This document shows, piece after piece, positions 49,460 through 60,612 of a DNA stretch of 64,000 bases; position 1 is the first letter of the stretch, and each line of letters begins with the position of its first letter. Origin of the DNA: Glandiceps talaboti. Its lineage: Eukaryota > Hemichordata > Enteropneusta > Spengelidae. The stretch is from the NCBI RefSeq assembly GCF_964340395.1, contig NC_135568.1, positions 9,172,776-9,236,775 of the forward strand. The letters run 5' to 3'. Both the position numbers and the translations under genes were made by a program. The notes beneath the pieces were generated by a model that did no database searches, was not told where the DNA came from, and saw nothing but the letters and a program-made list of their open reading frames with translations.

Positions 49460-49622
49460 CCATTTTTTTTTTCGGTATGGACAGCAACTCGTCAAAAGCT
49501 ATTCTTTCTGTGGTCATATTGCAAAGATTGCCACTGGAACTATTAGTGGAAACCTTTGCAATATGACCAAGGAACTCGTACATTTTGACGAGTTGCTGTC
49601 CATACAAAAATAAAAAATAAAG
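49460..49622. mobile_element. Strong hairpin / fold-back element
   Basis: A perfect 23-bp inverted repeat (49475-49497 with 49583-49605) encloses 13-nt unpaired segments and then a perfect 16-bp inverted repeat (49511-49526 with 49554-49569), with CCACT/AGTGG nearer the loop. The left arm is preceded by a T-run and the right arm followed by an A-rich run, extending the symmetry. Perfect arms imply recent origin or constraint. It could be a MITE or a source of a double-stranded small-RNA precursor. The minus-strand frames 49371-49628 and 49514-49774 are incidental. Confidence 0.65.
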
Positions 49623-51450
49623 CAACATTGGATGAACTTCACATATTTATAGTTCTGTAATACTATAGGGTCCATCCCAATAAAAATAAGTGTGTATGTT
49701 TGACCTTCAGATTGCTTTGGTTGCAAACTAGATCTGCAAGGTGATAATGACCTTGTGTACACTCTTTCCCACATGTCCTAAATTGTCCCAATGATAGGTT
49801 ATGTCAAATACCATTGTAACCATAGTAACAGAAATACATTGTTGTCATATTGACAGTGCTTAGGAGTTTGAGTATTCACTTTTTCAGTCACTGTACTTTC
49901 CTTAGTGATTTAGATATTTTTTCAGCAAATGTAGAATTCCTGTGTCAACTAACTCCTGGTATCCCAGCATCCATAGTTAAGAAATCTATGCTTGACTGAC
50001 TTGCTAGAATACAGATAGCTGTTGGCTATCTCTGGTTTGATATATAGTGTGTGGCCCAACAGTGAATGACATTATCAACAGCAAACCAAATGGTTGGATT
50101 TTATGGCATGATGTCATGGTTTGAGGCCGAACAACATTATCGTAAAACCAGCTAGTCTCCCGGCTAGAGTCCAAATACTGTAAGACTTTGGTAGAAATAT
50201 CGTATTTTTGGTGGCCATTATTTGGCCGAAATAATTTACTTTGTAGTTCAGAGGAATCAACAATTATACCCCTGTCAGTATGTGGCATTTGAACTTGAAT
50301 CAAAGTCAGGTCTGCTGTCCTCATATGCATGAAAACCACTTTAGATCACCAAACTGTCTTTTTGGCCACCTAGTGGTAAAGCCAGCATATGGATAGTTTG
50401 ACAAAACCAGTCGACCTGAACAGGCGAAATGGAAACTTTGGTTGCGGCACAAGAACATATTATCACCAGTTTAGTTGAATTAGTTTGAGAGACCACCTCA
50501 GGGGGTTATTTCTAACTTATTGAAATTTAAATCAGTTCGAAATGAATGCAAAAAGAAAAGTGAATCGATTCCAATCTGTTGCTCAGTTTTAGGAACTGAA
50601 GCCGATTTCAAACTTATTTAACTCGGTTTTGAAATAAATTCTGGCGAGGACAGGGCTTATGTTAACTTGTTCGTGAATTCGGGCTGTCTCAAATATGCAT
50701 TAATCATAGGCTTCTAATCGAAAAGGCTAAACTCATATTCACGCATGAGTAGTTTTGTTTAGTTCTACAAATCATGCACTTGTATTTGTCAGCTCGGAGA
50801 AAGTATTCCTTTGTCTCTCAGAGAACAATAAAAGTTAGCAGCGGAACAAGACTCACTTGTATGTATGAAACTAGTCAAAGATGATTTATACTTTTAATTT
50901 ATCGTTGAGAGAATTACCAAGATGTTTGCCATAAATCTAAGTCAAATAATGGTATTAATTGACCAGGGTCTTGATCCAACATCTGCTGTGCAGGTGATGA
51001 AGATTTGCTTCAACTCAAACAGTTTATGTGAAGTAATAAAGTTGTTGTTGGTTTTTTCAAAAAAAAGATAATGTGATGTGGCGGATGATGTGAACGTTTT
51101 TGTCATTTTTTGAAAGTTTTGTGTGATATGGTAATTCCAATTTTAGATTCAGTAATCTGAAAAAGTACAAAAATATATGTGTGTATCATGTAGTAATATT
51201 ACCCATATTTTCTCAAAATTGACTCTACATGTAATTTGAATATTTGCACCCAAAGTTTCAAAGTTTGATACAGGAATTTTCAAGTTTTTAGAAGTTTTGT
51301 TAGACTAAATATCTAAAATTGCTATCAATTTGGCGAAATAATATTTTAGGATTTTTTATTTTTCCTTCAATCTTTGATGCTTTCTTTGTACTTGGTTTAA
51401 GTTGAAGTATTTGAAAAGCAAAATGTAGAAAAATCAACAGCCATGACATA
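49623..51450. other. Unassigned DNA
   Basis: No gene supported. The frame 50004-50339 (111 codons, minus) has balanced composition but no recognisable domain. Confidence 0.5.
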
Positions 51451-51453
51451 TAC

Positions 51454-51660
51454 ATACTGTGGGAAACTTACATATTTTATTGACGTTAAACTGAGGAAAT
51501 TTTGTCGAAAAGTTTGAGACAACGATTACATGTAATTGATAGTGTTTGAGTTTGCAAATTGTAGCAATCTACCGCCCTCCAGATTGACGCCCTCTGCATG
51601 CACTTACTGTGGGAAACTACACATTCATTTATTTTTCTACTGACTATGATATTGATGTTA
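51454..51660. repeat. Two-copy ~150-bp direct repeat
   Basis: TACTGTGGGAAACT followed by TACA..ATT and GATGTTA/GACGTTA blocks begins at 51454 and 51604. Confidence 0.65.
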
Positions 51661-51806
51661 CAGATTTTAAAGTTGATTTAACAAAATGAGTATTTTCAAC
51701 AGTTGCTTGTGAACTATCAAAGGTAACAATAATGGAGGCTATTCTAATGTTTGGTGAATCATAGATCCTTAAGCCTTGACCATGCCAGGCTCTATGAGTG
51801 AATAGA

Positions 51807-51860
51807 AAACAAACAAACAAACAAACAAACAAACAAACAAACAAACAAACAAACAAACAA
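51807..51860. repeat. (AAAC)n microsatellite
   Basis: About 13 AAAC units. The minus-strand FVCL periodicity in the frame 51644-51856 is this repeat. Confidence 0.97.
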
Positions 51861-53665
51861 AAAGTAGGTCATTTTCTATGCTGACATTCCACATATAAAC
51901 TTCACCATTACTAGAATTAAATTTGATTGGTCAACATTTGTCATGTGACTGTACCTTGATTAAGTAATCGTTATGTAATAATATTCATTAATTTCCAAAA
52001 ATGGGGAAAAATGTCAATCTTTAAAATCTGTTGGTTTTTTTGTTCAAGGATAGGAAAAGTGTTTGTTGGGGAAAGTGGATTGCCCAGACTAAATGTAGAA
52101 TGCTAACTATTTTGTCAGAGTGCTACAACTGAAGCTACAAACCCATCTCAAATTAAATGTGTAAGTTTTTGTTATATTACTGACATTTTCAAAATTATTT
52201 TGGACCCATTTTTTGCAGTATCAGGTGGGCGGGAGGTGTCAACAGCTAAATGTCCAATCCAGAAGTCAAGTACGATAAATATTCACATTTCATGACAATG
52301 TACCAGTATTGAAGTAGCGTAACCTTTGACCCTGCTAAATCCAATATTGTACTGTGTATGTTATGATATGTGATCAGTATAGGGGGGATTACAGTGCAGA
52401 TGTTGACAGAATGATTTAACAGAAAAATAGCAACCACTCCAGTGTCACTGGGGGGTCCTTTCAGTACACACATCATTAAAAAGCAGCTACATTGAGGTGA
52501 GTTTATCCCGAGTTTATCTAGCCCTTGAAATTCCAATACTTAGTTTGTGTTTAAAATTGAAGTGCTAACATTTCACTCTTTCATTTGTTGTGATTTTTTG
52601 TCGCAAACACAAAAGATTTGTTTATTCATATGTTTAAAATATGTTGGCATATGTGTATGTTCTGGAACGAGAAATAATTTATCCATGGTATATCTCTACA
52701 TACTCAAATTCCAACTCCTAATGTTAATCAAAATGTAAGAGCTGAGATTCTCGTTCGTACGTATACCATAATTTTGTTGAAATTTATGGTGTTTGTAGGT
52801 CTAGAAATTTCTGAATATTTTTATGTTATTGGAAAAAAAAAATTTACGTATGTTTTATCATACCTCTTAAAACTCCAATTCTAATTTTTGTTCAATATTG
52901 AAGTATGAAGATTTTATTACTTGTGTACGACAGGATTTTTTTCAACAGACATGGTAGATTTGTTGTTTAGAGGTTAAAATTTTTTTGAAATATTTTAGTG
53001 AGAAAAGAAATGAATGCATGTGAGGTATATATAACCATGAAATTTTAACAATTTACCTTTGTTCAAAATTGAAGTCTCTCTTTCAATTACGTCACAGTCC
53101 CTCTATCACCGGTCTGGAAACGCAACAAATTTTATTTGTCCATGTCCATGTTTGGGTAAATAATCAATTCGCACCTTTCACAAGGTAGCTGGAGATGTCG
53201 AAAATTTGTCATGCATGTAATTTACATACTATTACCAATGACAATTTAAAAAAACATCATGTTTATCATGTAAATGTAATGTGGTTACGACACGAGGGCC
53301 CTACAACCATTTTACAAATGTCAGAATAATTGTGAAACAAACATAATTAAGCGAATTCCAGAAATTTGTTTGAAGAAAAAGGGACAGTTAAACAGTACGT
53401 TGTGGGGGGGGGGGGGGGGGGGGGTTACTAATTAATACAACTAGACAAGGTGTTACCTGGTTCATTATTATTGATTCATACATAGCTAACACTTAAATGA
53501 TCTAAAGCTAGGCTGGAATTATAACACAGAATTGGTAGATATAATTTGAGCTATTGTATTCAGGCAGTTGCAATCAGTTAGAAATTAAGGTCAATTTTGT
53601 GTTTTGTGTTTTGTTGATTGTTATTGAATGAATTTTGGAAATAAAATTACCACTATAAACATGCA
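51861..53665. other. Unassigned DNA with G21 homopolymer
   Basis: G21 at 53404-53424. Frames 52246-52536 and 52547-52738 are not recognisable. Confidence 0.5.
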
Positions 53666-54398
53666 TTCCAGGCTACAAACTATAGTCATACTGTAGGAGA
53701 TGACAGCAGGGATTCTGGGTTACAGATAGCCATGCTACATTTGTATACTGTAGAACAGGACAGTATGGCTTCCAGGCTACAAATAGCCATACTATAATGT
53801 AGAACAGGACAGTATGGATTCCAGGCTACAAATAGCTATGCTATACTGTAGAACAGGACAGTATGGCTTCCTGGCTACAAATAGCCATGCTATAATGTAG
53901 AACAGGACAGTATGGCTTCCAGGCTACAAATAGCCATACTATAATGTAGAACAGGACAGTATGGATTCCAGGCTACAAATAGCTATGCTATACTGTAGAA
54001 CAGGACAGTATGGCTTCCTGGCTACAAATAGCCATGCTATAATGTAGAACAGGAGAGTATGGATTCCTGGCTACAAATAGCCATGCTATACTGTAGAACA
54101 GGACAGTATGGATTCCAGGCTACAAATAGCCATGCTATACTGTAGAACAGGACAGTATGGATTCCTGGCTACAAATAGCCATACTATACTGTAGAACAGG
54201 ACAGTCGGGATTCCAGGCTACAAATAGCCATGCTATGCTGTAGAACAGGACAGTATGGCTTCCAGGCTACAAATAGCCATGCTATACTGTATAACAGGAC
54301 AGTATGGCTTCCTGGCTACAAATAGCCATGCTATACTGTAGAACAGGACAGTATGGATTCCAGGCTACAAATAGCCATGCTATACTGTACAACAGGAC
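53666..54398. repeat. 49-bp minisatellite, about 15 copies
   Basis: The unit reads GGCTACAAATAGCCATGCTA, then TACTGTAGAACAGGACAGTA, then TGGATTCCA. Most units are 49 bp, and alternating CTTCCAG/CTTCCTG/GATTCCAG subtypes reveal block duplication. GGCTACAAATAGCC is itself an imperfect palindrome. First and last units are the most diverged, as expected for an array homogenised from the middle. Confidence 0.97.
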
Positions 54399-55588
54399 AA
54401 CATATGTTAGGCAATAGTTCAAAGACCTCTACATTGAATTGTGTCCATTCATGTACACATGTCCATGTACTCGTAATCTTAACCACCAATTAACTCCTGT
54501 ACAGTTACATAAACTAAACCCTTAAATGACTTCTCAGGTACATGCACTTCAAATGTTGACATTTCGTTTCAAATTCAAATCAGGTCTTTTCTAACATTAC
54601 TTGTAATGCAGAGTGGACAGAGACATATTATGTGTCCGACCTAAAGTTGGTCTGAAGTGACCGATGAATTCTCCATGTCACATGTTGTTGACCGCGTAAC
54701 TCTTTACTAAATATTGTTGACTGATTTACTCTCTGTTCTGTGGTTTTGACTACTAACTCTTTACTAAATATTGTTGACTGATTTACTCTCTGTTCTGTGG
54801 TTTCGACTACGTAACTGCACATGTTTTTATTGACTGGTTTATTGTCTTTGGTCGAGGTGCATTGTTGTGTTTCTCCCTGTGTGCTGTTTAACTTTCTGAA
54901 TGTAATTAGAGAAAAGCATTGTGACTGACTATGACATAACTTTCTCATTTGCTGTTGATTCTAACTGTATGCATGCAGTGGGCTGTTCTTTTTTATGAAA
55001 TGCAGTCGGTAAGTGTCAATTTGAAATTCTAAACTTGTAATTGTGACTTTTACCTGTAGTTTTAAAGCCAAGGGTTTCAATACCAGGTACTTTCATTAGT
55101 GCATTTATATATAGGATATTTTCAAGTCATCTGATCAGTAAAAATCCTTCTTTCCAGAACAAACAACGAATTTGTTTTGCTAACACAATATAATCAAATG
55201 ACACCGAAAAAGACAACATAAAAAGTTTGTAAATGTAATGTCAGTGAACAATTGGTACTTTGTAGTAGAACATCTATTATGAATGATTTTGTAACAGCAA
55301 GGCCTCACCATTGTATTAGTTTTGCCCATAAACTGTTGGTACTTTGTGGAAAGTTTATTTTATTGCTGATTTTGTCAACTGAAGGGTACTTTTCATCATT
55401 TTTGCCTATAAATTGGTATTTTTAACTGAAGTTGTTTGTGGGTGCTATTGAAATATTTCATTTTAAAGAAACCTGTGAAAGCAACTTTTACACGTGAAGA
55501 TTTTCTAAATACACAACTAAATACACAATGTCTATGTATAGCCTAGAGTGTGTGTGTGCCAAGATCTCGATGTATCACTCAGTATGTA
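54399..55588. other. Mostly unassigned DNA
   Basis: Contains the 57-bp duplication described separately. The frame 54628-54948 (106 codons, minus) spans that duplication and has no recognisable domain. Confidence 0.5.
54698..54811. repeat. 57-bp tandem duplication
   Basis: AACTCTTTACTAAATATTGT starts at 54698 and 54755. The two copies are almost identical over 55 bp. 57 is a multiple of three, which keeps the surrounding frame open. Confidence 0.95.
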
Positions 55589-55589
55589 C

Positions 55590-55812
55590 AGCTAAAATGA
55601 TCTAGACTTGGTGTTTTACTCATGGGACATTACAGCTAAAATGATGTAGGCTTGGTGTTTTACTCATGGGACATTACAGCTATAATGATGTAGGCTTGGT
55701 GTTTTACTCATGGGACATTACAGCTAAAATGATATAGGCTTGGTGTTTTACTCATGGGACATTACAGCTAAAATGATGTAGGCTTGGTGTTTTACTCATG
55801 GGACATTACATT
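55590..55812. repeat. 44-bp minisatellite, 5 copies
   Basis: GCTAAAATGATGTAGGCTTG begins at 55591, 55635, 55679, 55723 and 55767, exactly 44 bp apart, each followed by GTGTTTTACTCATGGGACAT. Copies 2 to 5 are nearly identical. Confidence 0.97.
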
Positions 55813-56124
55813 TTTGACACAGAGCTAGACATATTTCAACTCTAGACTAACAATAACCGAGACACAACAAACACAGCAGGATCCTTTACCCAATCACATT
55901 GAACACTGATAAGCATTGCTATTCTTTTGCAGTGCAGTAAAAACAGATTTCTAATGAAAACATTACACATGGACTTGATGATTTTAATGGCTTTAATTGT
56001 TTATTTTCTAACTGATAATCAACATTTCAACTTGACTACTTCTACATCCCCACTGTGCACGGCACCTATGTAATTTGTTTCTCTTGCAATAGAAGTTGTC
56101 AGAGAGTGTGTATACAAAAAATGT

Positions 56125-56168
56125 CACATGAGTGAAACACCAAACCAACATCATTTTAGCTGTAATGA
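56125..56168 (-). repeat. Isolated inverted copy of the 44-bp unit
   Basis: The complement of CAGCTAAAATGATGTTGGTT, then TGGTGTTTCACTCATG, lies 0.3 kb after the array in opposite orientation. A similar inverted copy is at 58661-58709. Confidence 0.85.
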
Positions 56169-56702
56169 AGAAACCTGTGAAGTGAGAAGTAAATATTTTA
56201 TGGTCCAGTTATACAAGTGAAAATGTAACATAAATTACTAGTCAAGTAGACTGACATATGGTTGAACACTAATGGTGTATGTTTTGTGTCATTTTACTAG
56301 CATACCATGTTATATAAGTAAAGTATGCGTACTTGAGACAGATTGGGCCATATTTTGTCGGATATAACTGTTCAGGGGGGGCAGGTTTACAATGATGGGT
56401 TTACTATAGAAACCATAGATTACAGTTCATGGTATGCTAAAATTGTAAATTTTCAATGATTGGTTTGTTTGCCTTCAATCTAGGGTTGTTTACTTTGGAC
56501 TTTAGTTCAGGTGACTTGGTGAGCTGTCTTCCCAGTAAACGCAAATCATTGAGTTTACGTGTTTCTGTGCATGTATGTGGTAGGGTGGCCTGAAAGTCGT
56601 TAGGTTAACACGTGTCACTACTTCCTATTGGAATACTTTAATTTTGAGTTCATAGCAGGTAAGAATATAACCATTGATCTGTTGGTTGACTAGTTTGTGG
56701 AG
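56169..56702. other. Unassigned DNA
   Basis: Nothing recognised apart from a short G run near 56375. Confidence 0.5.
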
Positions 56703-56985
56703 TCATGATGGGTGAATTGTTAGAGTGGCCGGCTTGGAATCTGCAGGTTGCAGATTCGAGCCCCATCGCTGCTGTTTGTTTCTGAGTGGCTAAAGTCCTT
56801 GGGCAAGATTTGAACCACCCAAATGTGCCTCAGTCAACCCAGCTGTATCATTGGGGACCTGGTAGGATAGAGGTTGCAATGTGAATGCTTTAATGCTATG
56901 CACTTTTAATGGCTGCAATGGCTGTTGTGCCGATATTGATTCGAGCCAGGGGTAATAATTGTAAAGTGCTTTGACCTAATATTTT
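56703..56985 (+). mobile_element. tRNA-derived SINE
   Basis: The head resembles a tRNA with an A-box-like TTAGAGTGGCCGG (56720-56732) and a good B box GATTCGAGCCC (56753-56763). The body has CCTTGGGCAAGATTTGAACC, then GCCTCAGTCAACCCAGCTGT. It ends with TTGTAAAGTGCTTTGACCTA, a 3' segment common to SINEs of marine invertebrates and probably shared with a partner LINE. It has no coding capacity. It is moderately diverged and no clear target duplication was found. Confidence 0.8.
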
Positions 56986-57341
56986 TAGTTTAGCAAGACT
57001 TTACAGCTTGCAAAAAAACGTCCAATGAACCATCAGATAATTTTGCTTCAGCATACCACTTAAGGTTCACTTACCTGTACTATTATTTCAGCTATCCTAA
57101 CTGCAATTTCGATATTTTGAATTTCACTTGGTTGGGACGAGCGAAATTTAAAAAATTCAAAAGTGATAGGTGAAAAAGTAGTGTTAGTCCTTCAAGTCTA
57201 CAGGTAGGCTAACTGGGAGTTAGTTCTAACAGTTCCAGTGAGCCAATTTGTACCAACCAACCAACCAACAAACAAACCACCTTCAGTTTGTACCAGCCAA
57301 CCATTATCAACAATATATTACAATTTGGTGTGAAACTCTGC
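56986..57341. other. Unassigned DNA
   Basis: A short CAACCAAC run lies near 57255-57275 and TTTGTACCARCCAACCA is repeated (about 57249 and 57287). Otherwise nothing. Confidence 0.5.
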
Positions 57342-57348
57342 TGTTACC

Positions 57349-57574
57349 CAATCTAATTAAAATCCGATGTGGTGAAAGCGGCTAGATGTCCTTATTTTTA
57401 TACCTCTATTCATCATGTTTTGATGCTTGTTTTGTTCGGAGTGATCGCTGCCTTCCCACAGATGTGGGAAGGCGGCGATCACTCGGTTCGAAAACAAACG
57501 ACACAAAACGATGGAAATAGAGGTAAATAAAGCATTTAGACGCTTTCACCACATCGGATTTTAATCAGATTGAG
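57349..57574. mobile_element. Fold-back MITE with candidate 7-bp target duplication
   Basis: The two halves are inverted repeats of about 110 bp around the centre CCCACAGATGTGGG (57457-57470). Outer ends are CAATCTAATTAAAATCCGAT and its near complement. Matching inner blocks include GATGTGGTGAAAGCG and GAGTGATCGC.GCCTTCCCAC. TGTTACC flanks both sides (57342-57348 and 57575-57581). The arms differ by scattered substitutions and small indels, so the copy is not brand new. A single transcript through it would fold into a long hairpin. Confidence 0.8.
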
Positions 57575-57581
57575 TGTTACC

Positions 57582-59182
57582 AACAAATTACAAGCATAGT
57601 CAATGAGGGGGGGGGGGGGGGTTTCCAAAGTGATGATTATTTAAGGGGACCATGAGATGATTGTACTTAATACACCATTCGTTAAGAGAACTGGTAATAG
57701 TGGTATTTTTGACAGACATATACATATACACTCAAACCAATTGTTGTTCTTAGCTTACCCAAAACTAGACACACAGATGAACACGTGCACCATTAATAAA
57801 TAACCAGGTTGTCACTGAAGTTGTTTGTTAACATCTGTTTTTCACAAATGAAAATCAAATACTATATCAGTGGTTTCTGAAAAAGTAGGTGGGTTCATCG
57901 ATAAATTGAAGCTATCAAAGTAGGCAGTCTTTGAAAAATGAGACTTTGACTTCAGATCTGGTCAGTTCTCAAAGTATATGTCATAAGCTGTTTGACTGCA
58001 GATCTTGTCACTTTTTGAAGTACATGCCATAAGCTGTCTGTTTTGTTTACTAACCTTTGGTATTAACCTTTTCTCAAAAAAAGTTTCCCGCCAAAAACGA
58101 TATCATAAAAAATTCTAGTTTCTGTGTAAATTTTTTGCACAAGTTAATTTTTTTTGGATTCAAATCATGTAAATGATGTATTCTTAAGAAGTTGTGTCAA
58201 AATTATGACCTAGAAATGGTCGTAAATAAAAAAAAAAATATCGTAAAAATGTTACATGTCTGTTATCATGTCATTTTGGTGGTTAAATCAACAATCCTAG
58301 TTACAAAGTAATTTTAGTCAGTATTTGCTGTGTACTGATTCAAGGAGTTGCCAAACAAATTAATTATTTTGACCCATGATAAGGTCACCATTTTGAAAGC
58401 TAGGCATACCAGAATATTGGTGTACATGTCAAAAATGTATGGCAGACAGAACTTTTAGTGTTTGTGTCCGACAAACACTTTTTTTGATGTCAACATTTGA
58501 TGTCTGCATTGCGGCACGTACGTTACTTTATTTCATGTAAACAAAATGTAGCAAGAAACTGTATTCATTTAATCTTGCTATCTAGGGGTAATCACATAAT
58601 CTCACACAAGCTCGGTAAAGGAACTTAGTTCATTTAGGACAAAACTCTCTCCCTCCTTCATGTCACATGAATGAAACACACAAGCCTACATCATTTTAGC
58701 TGTATTAAAGTCAGGGAGTAGTTCTGCCAGTCGCACTCTTTTCACAAAATTGGATGTATGACAGATACAAAGGAATGAGATGACAGTCTATCTGATACTA
58801 TACAAATCAGATGGGGTAGATTTGAAACAATGACATCAAAGTATTGTGTGTGGATCATCTTCCACCTTGAAGACAACCCTCTGTGAGAGAACAAGGAACC
58901 AAAGAAATCATGCTAAGTGACCATCAAATGAACAGAATCTGGTTGTTGTTTTTTGGCAGGATTACCTATATTTGCTTTATTTTGAGTTGAACAATAACCA
59001 GATTGTATTTGACCTTACCGAAGGTCAGGATTTAAGGAGACCTGATGTAGAACATTATGGACTGATTGGTCTTGGTTAGACAATACTGACAAAAGTCGAA
59101 TGAACTTCTGTGATCCAACTTATCAATTATTTCACTGTTAACAACACAAAATTAATTTAGATTTGTACAGTATTTAAAAGAT
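57582..59182. other. Mostly unassigned DNA with G15
   Basis: G15 lies at 57607-57621. A repeat of GACTKCAGATCTKGTCA followed by AAGTAYATGYCATAAGCTGT occurs twice (about 57948 and 57995). The inverted 44-bp copy at 58661-58709 is listed separately. Confidence 0.5.
58661..58709 (-). repeat. Second isolated inverted copy of the 44-bp unit
   Basis: Complement of ACAGCTAAAATGATGTAGGC, then TTGTGTGTTTCATTCATGTGA. It is 3 kb from the array and oriented opposite to it. Confidence 0.8.
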
Positions 59183-59339
59183 GTTGTTGCTAAGGTTTGT
59201 TACCTTGGTAACGAAAGGGGGTAATCAGAAACAAATTTTGCATAGTTTCCCAAATTTTGTAAGTAACGGTGGTAAAAAGTTATTGAGGAACTTAGGTAAA
59301 TTTTACTTTAATATTTAACACTCTTAGTAAAAAAAAAAC
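59183..59339 (-). mobile_element. MITE family A, minus-strand copy
   Basis: The ends GTTGTTGCTAAGG and CTTAGTAAAAAAAAAAC correspond to the family A terminal inverted repeats. The interior contains complements of TAAAATTTACCTAAGTTCC and the GTTACCAAGG blocks in the family order. Length is about 157 bp against 172 bp in the intact copy. No clear target duplication. Confidence 0.6.
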
Positions 59340-60270
59340 GATATAATTTATTGCAATATTGTGTTTAATTATCATTTGTTAATTTATTCTAATGATCTAT
59401 ATATTTTAAGTTTTATTGAGTTCTCATTCTTATCAGACAAATAATAAAATGCAAATTAATACTATTTTAAACAACTTTAGCTGAATTTAAAAAAAAAATA
59501 ATTTCAGTGTAGGAAAGTCACACAACTATATTCAATGAATATTAAAGAATGGTTAGGAAAGAAAAATTTGAGGTTTTGAATTTGAATGATTGAATTAAAA
59601 TTTATTTTGCATTTAGAGTCCATCGGCCCAAAATACATATACAAACAAATATAGTAAGACAAAAAGTATAATGATTGCATACGTACATGGAACGAAAATA
59701 TACAACTGAAAATATGTCAAGAATAAACGTAACTTATGAAATGGAAAGGTTTTCTGTTAATCTAAATGCCTTAGAAATAAACATTGCAAGTTGTCTTAGG
59801 TGGTGAGGATTTTTACTTGCCATTAAATGATAAAAATTATCTAGCAACGGATGAGTTCAAATATTACATGGAAGGTATTGCTGTCTTAGTGGAGTAAACA
59901 AATCACAAATAAACAGAAAATGATACTCGTTTTCTATAAAACAAAATAAGCAAAGTCTTTCCTGTAAATTAATTCTGTCCCTTCTTCCGGACTCAATACA
60001 ACAGATCATGAGATTTTGAGGTTTTCAAACAAATTAACACTGTAAGTAAAAAGAGGAGGAAGATTATAATAAAAACACGGTTTGTAGATTTTATTGAAAA
60101 TTGCAGGTCTGTAAATCCGGTGTGTTTTCTCACTAATACATCTCTTGACCTACAACCTACAAGTTGTGTTGTCCTTATAAGGTGACAGATTTAGGATGTT
60201 GTTACATCACTTCCTGTTTGTTTAGTTCTCATTCCAGGTATGGTTTGGGGGTTTTAAGTTTTTAGTCAAG
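59340..60270. other. Unassigned AT-rich DNA
   Basis: Nothing recognised. Confidence 0.5.
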
Positions 60271-60612
60271 GGGGGCTGATACTATGAGGTAGGAGATTAT
60301 ATGTAGTCAATGGGAGATTAATACTGTTGAGTGTCAGTTTCAGTGACTGGATGGTTAATACTATTAGGTTGGAGGAGGGGATTAAATTTAAATTCCCCAG
60401 TTGATAAGTACTGTGAATTTAGAGTTTAAATTCTAGGCACAGGTTGATTAATATTATGATTTGGTGGTGGAGAAGGTTGGAAGGGGAGGGGGGCGGGGGG
60501 GGGGGGGGGGGGGGGGGGGGGCAAGTTTCATTCCCATGCTCCTTGAGAGTATGACGCTTTCAGAACTTTGAGTTTCAGTCACTAGGTGATTAATACCACT
60601 CTTGGTTAATTT
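60271..60612. repeat. Degenerate GATTAATACT-type repeat with G27 homopolymer
   Basis: Loose units share GATTAATACTRTT, CAGTTTCAGTGACTGG and GTTAATA motifs (about 60300-60370, 60440-60460, 60570-60610). G27 at 60495-60521 follows AGGGGAGGGGGGC. Homopolymers this long are often of uncertain length in assemblies. Confidence 0.6.

Noticed and set aside
50004-50339. 111-codon minus-strand frame
   Set aside because: No recognisable domain, no splice or promoter context; length is within chance range for 64 kb in six frames.
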